In this document: piece after piece, positions 10,009-20,006 of the stretch
Position numbering within the stretch: position 1 is the stretch's first letter
Layout: each line of letters starts with the position of its first letter
Assembly (NCBI RefSeq): GCF_028737215.1
Contig: NZ_JAQZAM010000001.1
Span: forward strand, 124,001-188,000
Direction of reading: 5' to 3'
Origin: Actinomycetospora chibensis
GTDB lineage: Bacteria > Actinomycetota > Actinomycetes > Mycobacteriales > Pseudonocardiaceae
Length of the DNA stretch: 64,000 bases
Position numbers and translations under genes: made by a program
The notes under the pieces: model-generated
Seen by the model: only the letters and a program-made list of their open reading frames with translations
Database searches by the model: none
Told to the model about the DNA's origin: nothing

Positions 10009-10035
10009 GTCGATCGGCTGCGGGGTTCTTCGACA
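10009..10035 (-). promoter_or_regulatory. Predicted ECF42 promoter
   Basis: On the minus strand TGTCGA (10030-10035) is separated by 17 nt from CGAC (10009-10012). This matches the ECF42 promoter reported for Streptomyces (-35 TGTCGA, -10 CGA followed by T or C) as I recall it. It lies about 55 nt upstream of the first YCII gene and predicts positive autoregulation of the YCII-YCII-sigma operon. Confidence 0.7.
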
Positions 10036-10053
10036 CGGTCGTTGCGAGAATTC

Positions 10054-10734
10054 CTAACGGAGTGCGCCGAGCCAGTTGGTCAGCAGGTCCGCGCCCGCAT
10101 CGCCCGACTTCTCGGGGTGGAACTGGGTGGCCGACAGCGGCCCGTTCTCGACGGCGGCGACGAAGTCCTCACCGTGGTGGGCCCACGTGACCCGCGCCGG
10201 CCGGAAGTGCTCGGGCGCCTCCTGCTCCCAGCGGCGCACCGCGAAGGAGTGGACGAAGTAGAAGCGGGTGGCCGGGTCCATGCCGGCGAACAGCACGCTG
10301 TCCTGCGGCGCCGAGACCGTGTTCCACCCCATGTGGGGCAGCACATCGGCCTGCAGCTTCTCGACGGTCCCGGGCCACTGCCCCGCGCCCCGGGCCTCCT
10401 CGCCGAACTCGACGCCGCGGTCGAAGAGCACCTGCATGCCCACGCAGATGCCGAGCACCGGGCGTCCGCCCGCGAGGCGCTGCTCGATGAGGCGCTCGCC
10501 GGACACCGAGCGCAGGCCCGCCGCGCACGCCGCGAACGCGCCCACGCCGGGCACGACGAGGCCGTCGGCGGCGAGGGCCGCACGGTGGTCGGCGGTGACC
10601 TCGACGTCGGCGCCGACCCGCTGCAGCGCCCGCTCGGCCGACCGCAGGTTGCCCGAGCCGTAGTCGAGCACGACGACGCGCGGCGAGCGGGTGCGGGCGG
10701 GGTTCTCCGTGGTCGACGGGGACGGCGTGGTCAC
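10054..10734 (-). CDS. hisH: Imidazole glycerol phosphate synthase, glutamine amidotransferase subunit
   Basis: Hydrolyses glutamine and channels ammonia to HisF. The 226-residue class I amidotransferase has the oxyanion strand [11 protein letters not shown], nucleophile cysteine in [13 protein letters not shown], and the catalytic His-Glu pair in [14 protein letters not shown]. About 18 extra residues precede the [15 protein letters not shown] start of the fold. The GTG at 10734 follows TAGCCT by 7 nt. hisH is separated from its partner hisF by the ECF42 cassette and priA, though both subunits must be made together. Confidence 0.96.
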   Translation of the reverse strand: MTTPSPSTTENPARTRSPRVVVLDYGSGNLRSAERALQRVGADVEVTADHRAALAADGLVVPGVGAFAACAAGLRSVSGERLIEQRLAGGRPVLGICVGMQVLFDRGVEFGEEARGAGQWPGTVEKLQADVLPHMGWNTVSAPQDSVLFAGMDPATRFYFVHSFAVRRWEQEAPEHFRPARVTWAHHGEDFVAAVENGPLSATQFHPEKSGDAGADLLTNWLGALR

Positions 10735-10741
10735 GATCTCC

Positions 10742-10747
10742 AGGCTA
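10742..10747 (-). promoter_or_regulatory. -10 box of hisH, leaderless type
   Basis: TAGCCT on the minus strand ends 7 nt before the hisH GTG. It overlaps the stop-codon region of the upstream methyltransferase gene. Confidence 0.5.
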
Positions 10748-11365
10748 CCGAGGCACCTGGAGCACGAGCAGGCGTCCCGGCCCGTCCGGGTCGGGGCCGT
10801 CGGCGCCCGCGACGGGGCTCGCGAACCCCTGCTCGGCGAGCCCGGCGACCTGGGCGTCGTACCCGGCGTCGTTCCAGGTGCCCTCGGGGATCGCGGCCAC
10901 CACGTACCCGCCGGCGACGGCGGCCCGCGCGAAGCCGGTGAGCGCGCCCGGCCCGAGGTGACCCGGGACGAGGGCGCCGACGCAGGTGACGACGCCGAAC
11001 TTGGCGCGGGCGCCCGGCACGCCGCGACCGAGGTCGGCGGGGCCCAGGTCGTGGTAGACCCGCCGCCGCCGGGCCCGGCGGATCATGCCCGGGGACAGGT
11101 CGAGACCGTCGAGCGAACCGAACCCGCGGGCGGCGAGCGCGACACCGACCAGCCCCGTCCCGCACCCGGCGTCGAGGACGTCGGTGCGCGGGTCGACGAG
11201 CTCGGCGACCCGGGCGGCGACGCGCTCGGGCCCGGCGTGCCCGAGGAGCGCCGCGACCTCCTCGCCGTCGTAGGTCGGCGCCCACTCGTCGTAGAGGCGG
11301 CGGACCTCCTCGACCTCGCCCGCCGCGAGGACGGCCGCGAGCCGCTCCTCGGCGTCGGTGGCCAC
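10745..11365 (-). CDS. Class I SAM-dependent methyltransferase
   Basis: A 206-residue Rossmann-fold methyltransferase with the AdoMet motif I in [20 protein letters not shown] (about residues 55-74), the acidic motif II in [12 protein letters not shown] and a [14 protein letters not shown]-terminal helix typical of small-molecule (UbiE/tellurite-like) enzymes. Substrate unknown. The GTG at 11365 is preferred: it starts one base after the stop of the small membrane gene; the longer open frame upstream is that gene's antisense-like shadow and is Cys/Arg-rich. It lies between hisB and hisH, where actinobacteria often carry non-his genes. Confidence 0.85.
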   Translation of the reverse strand: MATDAEERLAAVLAAGEVEEVRRLYDEWAPTYDGEEVAALLGHAGPERVAARVAELVDPRTDVLDAGCGTGLVGVALAARGFGSLDGLDLSPGMIRRARRRRVYHDLGPADLGRGVPGARAKFGVVTCVGALVPGHLGPGALTGFARAAVAGGYVVAAIPEGTWNDAGYDAQVAGLAEQGFASPVAGADGPDPDGPGRLLVLQVPR

Positions 11366-11366
11366 C

Positions 11367-11534
11367 TCAGGCGCCGGGCACGAGACGCAGCACCGCGGCA
11401 CCGAGCGCCAGCACCGCGAGCACGGCGCACACCACCGCGCCGACCTTGCTGCGCGACCAGAAGCTGACCACGCCACCGACGAGGAAGCCGGCGAGCGCCA
11501 GCAGCCCGACGATCAGGAGATCACTCGAGCTCAC
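11367..11534 (-). CDS. Small membrane protein downstream of hisB (55 aa)
   Basis: A 55-residue protein read from GTG at 11534, which overlaps the hisB TGA (GTGA), to TGA at 11367-11369, one base before the methyltransferase GTG. It starts [20 protein letters not shown] and contains two hydrophobic helices (about residues 6-25 and 31-52) joined by a short basic turn (WSRSK), a two-TM hairpin. The tight packing and coding-like codon use support it despite its size. No family recognised; small membrane proteins between hisB and hisH are seen in other actinobacterial his operons. Confidence 0.75.
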   Translation of the reverse strand: MSSSDLLIVGLLALAGFLVGGVVSFWSRSKVGAVVCAVLAVLALGAAVLRLVPGA

Positions 11535-12136
11535 GACTCCAGGACGCCCTTGGTCGACGCGGGACCCTCGAGACGCGGGTCGGGCTCGGTCGCGGCGCGC
11601 AGGGCGCGGGCGAGCGCCTTGTACTCGGCCTCGGTGATGTGGTGGGGGTCGCGGCCGCCGGTGACCCGCACGTGCAGGGCGATGCCGGCGTGGAAGGCGA
11701 TCGACTCGAAGACGTGGCGATTGAGCACCGTGGGGTAGTTGCCGCCCACGACGAACCCGGCCATGGACTCGGGCTCGCCGGTGTGCACGCAGTAGGGCCG
11801 GCCCGAGACGTCGACGACGGCCTGCGCGAGCGCCTCGTCCATCGGGATCCAGGCGTCGCCGAAGCGCCGGATGCCGGACTTGTCGCCGAGCGCCTGCTTG
11901 AGCGCCTGCCCGAGCACGATCGAGACGTCCTCGACGGTGTGGTGGGCGTCGATCTCGACGTCCCCGGTCGCCCGGACCACCAGGTCGAGCGCGCCGTGCT
12001 TGCCCAGCGCGTCGAGCATGTGGTCGAAGAAGGGCACGCCGGTGGCGACCTCCGTGTGTCCCGTGCCGTCGAGATCGATCTCGACGAGCACGCTCGACTC
12101 CTTGGTCACCCGCTCCACGCGTCCCGTTCGCCCCAC
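11531..12136 (-). CDS. hisB: Imidazoleglycerol-phosphate dehydratase
   Basis: Dehydrates IGP to imidazole acetol phosphate; a Mn-dependent 24-mer in other organisms. The 201-residue protein has all metal-binding His clusters: [35 protein letters not shown] and [17 protein letters not shown]. It is monofunctional (no HisNB phosphatase domain). The GTG at 12136 has TAGCCT six bases upstream, so this gene probably starts its own transcript, separate from hisD-hisC. Confidence 0.97.
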   Translation of the reverse strand: MGRTGRVERVTKESSVLVEIDLDGTGHTEVATGVPFFDHMLDALGKHGALDLVVRATGDVEIDAHHTVEDVSIVLGQALKQALGDKSGIRRFGDAWIPMDEALAQAVVDVSGRPYCVHTGEPESMAGFVVGGNYPTVLNRHVFESIAFHAGIALHVRVTGGRDPHHITEAEYKALARALRAATEPDPRLEGPASTKGVLES

Positions 12137-12142
12137 GTGCCC

Positions 12143-12148
12143 AGGCTA
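12143..12148 (-). promoter_or_regulatory. -10 box of hisB, leaderless type
   Basis: TAGCCT on the minus strand, 6 nt before the hisB GTG, in the divergent gap between hisB and the small zinc-ribbon membrane gene. Confidence 0.55.
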
Positions 12149-12248
12149 CGCACCCTGGTCAGGAGCACGCTGCCACCCCGAACGGCCGATCGTCTTGGTC
12201 CGCGCCGTCACCTAGCGTTGACATGGTCGCCTGACAGGGGGAGTTCAC

Positions 12249-12503
12249 GTGACGACGACGACCTGGCTGATCGTGATCGGTGTCGTCCTCGTCGTGCTCT
12301 ACGTGTGGTCGGTGTTCCACTGGCCCCGGCAGCGCTGCCGCAAGTGCTACCCCGCCGCCGGGCGGGACTTCGGGCCGCTCCCCGGGTCCTGGACGTTCCG
12401 GAGGTGCCGGCGCTGCAACGGGCGGGGCTGGCACGTGCGGCGCATGCGTCGCCTCCTCGGCGGCCCCCTCGACGACGGCGCCGGGGTCTACCAGGGCCCG
12501 TAG
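12249..12503 (+). CDS. Small membrane protein with zinc-ribbon-like cysteines (84 aa)
   Basis: An 84-residue protein: one N-terminal membrane helix (about residues 5-22, LIVIGVVLVVLYVWSV) followed by a basic cytoplasmic domain with two CxxC knuckles, CRKCYP (residues 30-35) and CRRCNGRG (about 53-60). The second resembles the CxxCxGxG repeat of DnaJ zinc fingers, so metal binding is likely. A strong GGGGGAG ribosome site precedes the GTG, with TAGCGT further upstream as a -10 candidate. Its TAG abuts the TAG of the convergent next gene, forming TAGCTA. Function unknown. Confidence 0.8.
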   Translation: MTTTTWLIVIGVVLVVLYVWSVFHWPRQRCRKCYPAAGRDFGPLPGSWTFRRCRRCNGRGWHVRRMRRLLGGPLDDGAGVYQGP

Positions 12504-13127
12504 CTACCGACGCACGATCCGGGCGTGGACGTTGCCGCTCTCGCCCGGGACCAGCGCCTCGACCCGGTACCCCGCGGGCAGGGCGTCGAGCCCCTCGAAG
12601 AGCCGCTCCCCCGCGCCGGCGAGGATCGGGGCGATCACGAGGTGCATCTCGTCGACGAGCCCCTCGGCGAGGAACGCCCGCACGGTGGCCGCGCCGCCGC
12701 CGAGGCGGACGTCCGCCCCGCCGGCGGCCTCGGAGGCCTGCGCGAGCACCTCGGCCGGGGTGGCCTCGAGGAAGTGGAAGGTCGTCCCGCCGTCCATCGG
12801 CAGCGACGGACGCGGGTGGTGGGTCAGCACGAAGACGTCGTGGCCGTAGGGAGGGGTCTCGCCCCACCACCCGCGCCACGACTCGTCCGGCCATGCGCCC
12901 CGGATCGGGCCGAACATGTTCCGCCCGATGATCGTCGCCCCGATGTTCTCGCTGCCGGCCAGGAACGCGGCGTGGTCGGCACCGGTGCCCTCGCCGCGGA
13001 ACGACGCGGACATCCACTCGTGGAGCCCGTCGACACCGTCACCGAACGGGGCGTCCGCCCGCTGGTCGGTGCCCGCGGCGAAGCCGTCGAGGGTGAGCGT
13101 GAACGCGTGCACACGCAGGCGGGCCAT
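12504..13127 (-). CDS. Dihydrofolate reductase-like protein (RibD C-terminal family)
   Basis: A 207-residue protein of the RibD_C/DHFR fold, probably an NADPH-dependent reductase. Family features are the ARLRVHAFTLTLDGFAAG start, IIGRNMFGP in the nucleotide-binding helix, DVFVLTHHPRPSL, and DVRLGGGAATVRAFLAEGLVDEMHLVIAP at the C-terminal strand. True substrate is unknown; such genes are often paired with regulators, as here with a divergent HxlR gene. A good promoter reads towards it (TTGCAA, 18 nt, TACCTT at about 13205-13176), and GAGGAGG provides the ribosome site. Confidence 0.9.
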   Translation of the reverse strand: MARLRVHAFTLTLDGFAAGTDQRADAPFGDGVDGLHEWMSASFRGEGTGADHAAFLAGSENIGATIIGRNMFGPIRGAWPDESWRGWWGETPPYGHDVFVLTHHPRPSLPMDGGTTFHFLEATPAEVLAQASEAAGGADVRLGGGAATVRAFLAEGLVDEMHLVIAPILAGAGERLFEGLDALPAGYRVEALVPGESGNVHARIVRR

Positions 13128-13154
13128 GGCGTCCTCCTCTGCCTCGGCAGTGAT

Positions 13155-13217
13155 TGCACTTCACAAGCAGTGCAGAAAAGGTAGCCACTCCCGGTGGTAA
13201 GTTGCAACCAGTCTGGT
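13155..13217. promoter_or_regulatory. DHFR-like/HxlR divergent control region
   Basis: Contains a dyad TGCACT-N8-AGTGCA (13155-13174) downstream of the minus-strand promoter TTGCAA-18-TACCTT, and a second dyad ACCAG-T-CTGGT (13207-13217) just before the HxlR ribosome site. The ACT-N8-AGT core resembles HxlR-type operators, so autoregulation and control of the reductase by the HxlR protein are likely. Confidence 0.55.
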
Positions 13218-13230
13218 GTCAGGAGGTGGG

Positions 13231-13731
13231 ATGCGACAGGACGGGCGATCGGGCTGCCCGATCAACAGGGCCGTCGAGGCGCTCGGCGACTCGTGGACGC
13301 TGCTCGTGCTGCGCGACATCGTCTTCGGCGGGCGACGCCACTTCCGTGAGCTTCTCTCGAACTCCGAGGAGGGCATCGCCTCGAACATCCTGGCCGACCG
13401 GCTCCAGCGACTCGTCGCCGACGGCATGCTCACCCGCGACGACCCCGGCCGCGGCCGGCGCGCCACCTACAGCCTCACCGAGTCCTCGATCGCGCTCGTG
13501 CCGGTGTTCGCCGCCCTGGGCTCCTGGGGTCGCCGCCACCGCGAGACCACCGAGGAGCTCGCCGTGCGCGCCGAGCTGCTCGAGGAGGGCGGCCCGGCGA
13601 TGTGGGAGGACTTCATGGCTGAGCTGCGCGTGACCCACCTGGGCGCGCCGGACCCGCCCCACCCCCGCGAGCCGGTCCTCGCCCGCCTGCGCGCCGCCCG
13701 CGAGGCGGCCCGGGAGCGCGCTGCGGGCTGA
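13231..13731 (+). CDS. HxlR-family transcriptional regulator
   Basis: A 166-residue winged-helix regulator. The HxlR signature is complete: CPINRAVEALGDSWTLLVLRDIVFGGRRHFRELL (conserved Cys at residue 10), then SNILADRLQRLVADGMLTRDDPG and the wing RRATYSLTESS. Many HxlR proteins sense aldehydes, quinones or redox state through this Cys. A perfect AGGAGGTG site places the start at ATG 13231 rather than the GTG at 13216. The C-terminal 60 residues are Arg/Glu-rich helix. It is divergent from the DHFR-like gene and convergent with hisC. Confidence 0.93.
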   Translation: MRQDGRSGCPINRAVEALGDSWTLLVLRDIVFGGRRHFRELLSNSEEGIASNILADRLQRLVADGMLTRDDPGRGRRATYSLTESSIALVPVFAALGSWGRRHRETTEELAVRAELLEEGGPAMWEDFMAELRVTHLGAPDPPHPREPVLARLRAAREAARERAAG

Positions 13732-13742
13732 TCGTCCGCCAC

Positions 13743-13797
13743 GAGGGGCACGTTGCGCATGATCGACGGGCCCCGGCGCATACCGAACGTGCCCCTC
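13743..13797 (-). repeat. 55-bp palindromic element, copy 2
   Basis: A perfect 12-bp stem (GAGGGGCACGTT/AACGTGCCCCTC) around a 31-nt interior, in opposite orientation to the copy at 3706-3760 and 43/55 identical to it. CCGCC/GGCGG outside the stem could extend pairing past a 2-nt bulge. It separates the convergent HxlR and hisC genes and could terminate both. Confidence 0.8.
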
Positions 13798-13815
13798 GGC
13801 GGGAGATCTCCGGAT

Positions 13816-16327
<2,512 letters not shown>

Positions 16328-16335
<8 letters not shown>

Positions 16336-16819
16336 GCGCGGCGCACCTCGCGAACACGAACCAGCGCATCGCGGCGTACATGAACACCGCCTCGCACGCC
16401 CCGGCCACGAGCCGGGCGAGCTGGTACGGGATGCCGGCGGCCGCCAGCCCGTGGGTCACGCCCAGCACGATCGCCGCGTAGTTCAGGGCGACGACCACGA
16501 CGTAGCGCCCGATCTGGGTGCCGACGGGACGCTCCGGCTCGAAGTTCAGCCACCGGTTGAGCACGAAGCTCAGCGCGAACGCCGTGCCGTACGCGACGGT
16601 GATCCCCGCCCACAACGGGAGGCCGAGACCGTCGATCAGCAGGGAGAGCAGCAGCAGGTCGACGGCGAAGGTGAACCCGTTGACGACGGCGAAGCCGACC
16701 ATGCTCGGCGCGACGACCGTCCGCAGGCCCCGCGGGAGAACGGCGACGACGGCCGCGCAGGCGGCGCGGAAGCGCGTTCGGGCGTCCGACTCCGTCACCC
16801 GGCCATCCCACCGGTCCAC
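16328..16819 (-). CDS. GtrA-family membrane protein
   Basis: A 163-residue protein with four membrane segments and the GtrA/Pfam PF04138 pattern: [18 protein letters not shown] in helix 1, [19 protein letters not shown] at the end of helix 2 (NRxxxF is the family mark) and [12 protein letters not shown] in helix 4. GtrA proteins are thought to help move polyprenyl-linked sugars across the membrane for cell-wall or O-antigen glycosylation. The GTG at 16819 has a GGAGG site. No glycosyltransferase gene is adjacent. Confidence 0.88.
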
Positions 16820-16871
16820 CGGTCCCCTCCGCGGAGGCCCGGCGGACGGGGGCGTGACCGTCAGATGACGA

Positions 16872-17672
16872 TCAGACGCCGTTGCGCGTCACCGAGAACG
16901 ACGAGGTCCGCAGGCCGGTGCCCCCGGTCCAGGGCTCGAACCCGGCCTGGACGCTGGTCAGGAACCAGGTCGACTTCACGACGCCGACCCGGGTGGCCTC
17001 GCGGGCGAAGTCGGTCAGCGGCAGGTTCGACACCGACGTCACGGGTGTCTTGCGGACGAACGAGATCACCGGAAGGTCGATCCGGCCGTACCAGACCTCC
17101 CAGCGGGTGCCGGCCAGCGTGATCTCGTAGCGCTTCGTCCCGATCGGCTGCACCCACGAGGTCCGGTTCAGCCAGATCATCATCTCGGCGCCGGTGTTGC
17201 GGCCCGCCTGGGTGGCGATCGGGTCGAACCAGATGTCGTAGGCGGTGTTGTACTGCTGCGTGCCGGCGCCGGTGGGGCGCGACGTGGCCCAGCTCGAGCG
17301 GAGGTTGCCGAGGTCGGAGACCCTGCGCGGGAACGGGCTCTTCACGGTGCAGTAGCCGTAGACGCAGCCGCGATAGATCGACGGATAGCCCGCCGGGCCC
17401 GTCGTGTTGGTGTGCCGGGCCGTGTCGACGGTGAAGCCGACGCCGCTGCCCGCCGCGGTGATGCACTGCTCGGTGCTCGCGCCCCAGCGGTTGTTCTGCG
17501 CGACGTACATCGCGCCGGCCAGCGGGAACGACCCGAACTGGTCGCACGTGCGCGCGGGCGCCGCCTGTCCCGCTCCCGCCCCGGCCAGGAGGCCCGTCGC
17601 CATCAGTGCCCCGATCAGCGCGCCGATCATCCAGCGATTCGCGTACCGCAGTCGTGCCAGGCCCTCGCCCAC
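16872..17672 (-). CDS. Secreted glycoside hydrolase family 12 (endoglucanase-like)
   Basis: A 266-residue exported protein. A signal peptide covers about residues 1-38 (basic start, MIGALIGALMATGLLAGAG core, AAPA cleavage zone). The mature part matches GH12: NNRWGASTEQC, YPSIYRGCVYGYCT, SWATSRP, YDIWFDP, the nucleophile Glu163 in NTGAEMMIWL and the acid/base Glu246 in QAGFEPWTGG. GH12 enzymes cut beta-1,4-glucan or xyloglucan with retention. Cys43/Cys70 and Cys103/Cys108 may form disulfides. There is no carbohydrate-binding module. It is divergent from gnd and isolated from other cellulase genes. Confidence 0.93.
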   Translation of the reverse strand: MGEGLARLRYANRWMIGALIGALMATGLLAGAGAGQAAPARTCDQFGSFPLAGAMYVAQNNRWGASTEQCITAAGSGVGFTVDTARHTNTTGPAGYPSIYRGCVYGYCTVKSPFPRRVSDLGNLRSSWATSRPTGAGTQQYNTAYDIWFDPIATQAGRNTGAEMMIWLNRTSWVQPIGTKRYEITLAGTRWEVWYGRIDLPVISFVRKTPVTSVSNLPLTDFAREATRVGVVKSTWFLTSVQAGFEPWTGGTGLRTSSFSVTRNGV

Positions 17673-17746
17673 CGTCGTCCCCCCGCAGAAGTCGTCGGCG
17701 GCTCAACTGCGCGCGACACGGAAGGATGTGATCCGAACGGGTGTGT

Positions 17747-17771
17747 TGTGGCCCGGGCGACGGGCCACACT
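17747..17771 (+). promoter_or_regulatory. gnd promoter with overlapping dyad
   Basis: A perfect 8-bp inverted repeat TGTGGCCC-N7-GGGCCACA (17747-17769) overlaps CACACT (17766-17771), which lies 7 nt before the gnd GTG and looks like its -10 box. A repressor binding the dyad would block the promoter. The regulator is unknown. Confidence 0.45.
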
Positions 17772-17778
17772 GTGCGGC

Positions 17779-19218
17779 GTGAGTGCGAAAGCCGAGATCG
17801 GCGTCAGCGGACTGGCCACCATGGGGCGCAACCTCGCCCGCAACCTCGCCCGTCACGGGCACGCCGTGGCTCTGCACAACCGGACCTACCAGAAGACGAA
17901 GGACCTGGTCGACCACTTCTCCGACGAGGGCACCTTCGTCGCCGCGGAGTCGGCGCAGGAGTTCGTCGACTCCCTCGAGCGCCCGCGCCGGATCGTGCTG
18001 ATGGTGCCTGCGGGCGCCGCCACCGACGCCGTCATCGACGAGTTCACCCCGCTGCTCGAGCAGGGCGACGTGATCATCGACGCCGGCAACGCCCATTTCC
18101 TCGACACCCGCCGTCGCGAGAAGGCGCTGTCGGAGAAAGGCCTGAACTTCGTCGGCATGGGGGTGTCGGGCGGCGAGGAGGGCGCCCTCAACGGGCCGTC
18201 GATCATGCCCGGCGGGCCCAAGGAGGCCTACGACGCGTTGGGCCCGCTGCTCGAGGACATCGCGGCGAAGGTCGACGGCGAGCCGTGCTGCACCCACATC
18301 GGTGCCGACGGCGCGGGCCACTTCGTGAAGATGGTCCACAACGGCATCGAGTACGCCGACATGCAGCTCATCGCGGAGGCCTACGACCTCCTGCGCAAGG
18401 GGCTCGGCCTCGACCCCGCGGCGATCGCCGAGACGTTCCGGTCGTGGAACGCCGGGCGGCTCGACTCCTACCTCATGGAGATCTCGTCCGAGGTGCTCTC
18501 GCACGTCGACGCCGACACCGGGAAGCCGTTCGTCGACGTCGTCGCCGACGAGGCCGAGCAGAAGGGCACCGGGCGCTGGACCGTTCAGGGCGCCCTGGAG
18601 CTGGGCGTGCCGGTGACGGGCATCGGCGAGGCGGTCTTCTCCCGCTCGCTCTCGGGCCACCGCGACCTGCGTGACGCCGCCCGCGGCCTGCCCGGCACCT
18701 CGGGCGCGGTGCTCGAGGGCGCCGCCGCGGAGGGCTTCGCCGACGACATCGAGCAGGCGCTCTACGCGTCGAAGATCGTCGCGTACGCCCAGGGCTTCAA
18801 CCAGATCCAGGCCGGCGCCGTCGAGTACGACTGGTCGATCGACCTGGGCGCCGTCGCCTCCATCTGGCGTGGGGGCTGCATCATCCGGGCCCGCTTCCTC
18901 GACGAGATCACCGCGGCCTACCGCCGCGACCCGGCGCTCGCGACGCTGCTCGCCGACACCTCGTTCTCCGAGGCGCTGGCGGGCGCGCAGGACTCCTGGC
19001 GCCGCGTGGTGGCCGTCGCGGCGCAGCTCGGCATCCCGGCGCCCGGCTTCTCGACGGCGCTGTCCTACTACGACGCGCTGCGCGCCGAGCGCCTGCCGGC
19101 CGCCCTCATCCAGGGCCAGCGGGACTTCTTCGGCGCCCACACCTACCGGCGCACCGACCGCGAGGGCACGTTCCACACCCTCTGGGCCGAGGAGGGGCGG
19201 CCGCAGGAGCAGCGCTGA
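17779..19218 (+). CDS. gnd: 6-phosphogluconate dehydrogenase (decarboxylating)
   Basis: Oxidative pentose phosphate pathway enzyme making ribulose 5-phosphate, CO2 and NADPH. The 479-residue long form has the Rossmann start IGVSGLATMGRNLARNLA, NRTYQKT (Arg in the cofactor 2'-phosphate zone, favouring NADP), MGVSGGEEGALNGPSIMPGG, the catalytic Lys in GHFVKMVHNGIEYADMQ and the C-terminal QGQRDFFGAHTYRR. The GTG at 17779 fits the family N-terminus and the leaderless spacing. Confidence 0.96.
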   Translation: MSAKAEIGVSGLATMGRNLARNLARHGHAVALHNRTYQKTKDLVDHFSDEGTFVAAESAQEFVDSLERPRRIVLMVPAGAATDAVIDEFTPLLEQGDVIIDAGNAHFLDTRRREKALSEKGLNFVGMGVSGGEEGALNGPSIMPGGPKEAYDALGPLLEDIAAKVDGEPCCTHIGADGAGHFVKMVHNGIEYADMQLIAEAYDLLRKGLGLDPAAIAETFRSWNAGRLDSYLMEISSEVLSHVDADTGKPFVDVVADEAEQKGTGRWTVQGALELGVPVTGIGEAVFSRSLSGHRDLRDAARGLPGTSGAVLEGAAAEGFADDIEQALYASKIVAYAQGFNQIQAGAVEYDWSIDLGAVASIWRGGCIIRARFLDEITAAYRRDPALATLLADTSFSEALAGAQDSWRRVVAVAAQLGIPAPGFSTALSYYDALRAERLPAALIQGQRDFFGAHTYRRTDREGTFHTLWAEEGRPQEQR

Positions 19219-19273
19219 CACCCACCGAGGAGCCGACGTGACGCGGCGACCGTGCTGCTCTGCTCCCCGATGC

Positions 19274-19957
19274 TCAGGCCTCGGGACGCTCGAGCAGCTC
19301 GGTCGGCGCGTTCATCGCCTTCACCTTGCGGCGGTGGCGTCGGTAGCGCTTGAACAGCATGAAGGCGACCAGGGCGACGAGCAGGACCAGCACGACGACC
19401 TGGAACACACCGGAGTACCGCTCGACCAGGTACCACCGCGTGCCCAGGGCGTAGCCGCCGTAGACGAACACGGTGTTCCAGATGAGGCTCCCGAGGAGCG
19501 TCAGGACGCCGAACTCGTACCACGGCATGTGCCGGGCGCCCGCCGGAAGCGACACGAGGCTCCGGATGCCCGGCACCATCCGACCGAGGAACACCGCCCA
19601 TCGGCCGTGCCGGTCGAACCAGCCCTCGGCGCGGCGCACGTCCTCGAGGTGCACCATGGGGATCTTCGAGAGCGCCTGGCGCACCCGGTGCTCCGGGGCG
19701 AGCATGCCGATGAGGTAGAGCGCGATCGCACCGACCACGGAGCCGCCGGTGGTCCAGGCGATCGCCGCGTACACCGAGAACTCCCCGCGTCCCGCGGCGA
19801 ACCCCGCCAACGGCAGGATGACCTCGCTGGGGATGGGCGGGAAGACGTTCTCCAGCGCCACGATGATCCCCGCGCCGGGCGCTCCGAAGGAGGCCATCAG
19901 CTCCTGCGCCCACCCGGCGAGTCCTCCCCCACCGGATGCGGGTGCTGCTGCGTACAT
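19274..19957 (-). CDS. DedA-family membrane protein
   Basis: A 227-residue DedA/SNARE-associated family protein. Motifs: ALENVFPPIPSEVILPLAGF (membrane-dipping helix with conserved E and PSE), WTTGGSVVGAIALYLIG, and GRWAVFLGRMVPGIRSLVSLPAG (family F-G-R-x-x-P-x-x-R). About five hydrophobic stretches and a basic C-terminus. DedA proteins act in membrane lipid homeostasis, including undecaprenyl phosphate recycling in some cases. ATG 19957 is chosen; a GTG at 19978 is also possible. It is convergent with gnd and downstream of typA. Confidence 0.9.
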   Translation of the reverse strand: MYAAAPASGGGGLAGWAQELMASFGAPGAGIIVALENVFPPIPSEVILPLAGFAAGRGEFSVYAAIAWTTGGSVVGAIALYLIGMLAPEHRVRQALSKIPMVHLEDVRRAEGWFDRHGRWAVFLGRMVPGIRSLVSLPAGARHMPWYEFGVLTLLGSLIWNTVFVYGGYALGTRWYLVERYSGVFQVVVLVLLVALVAFMLFKRYRRHRRKVKAMNAPTELLERPEA

Positions 19958-20006
19958 GATCGTCCAACGTCCGCCCACGAGCGTGGGGTTCCCGGTCGGA
20001 CTGTGA

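Noticed and set aside
19143-19967. A 274-codon minus-strand frame overlapping gnd and the DedA gene
   Set aside because: Arg/Gly-rich shadow of the DedA gene in another frame; the DedA motifs are in the frame ending at 19274.
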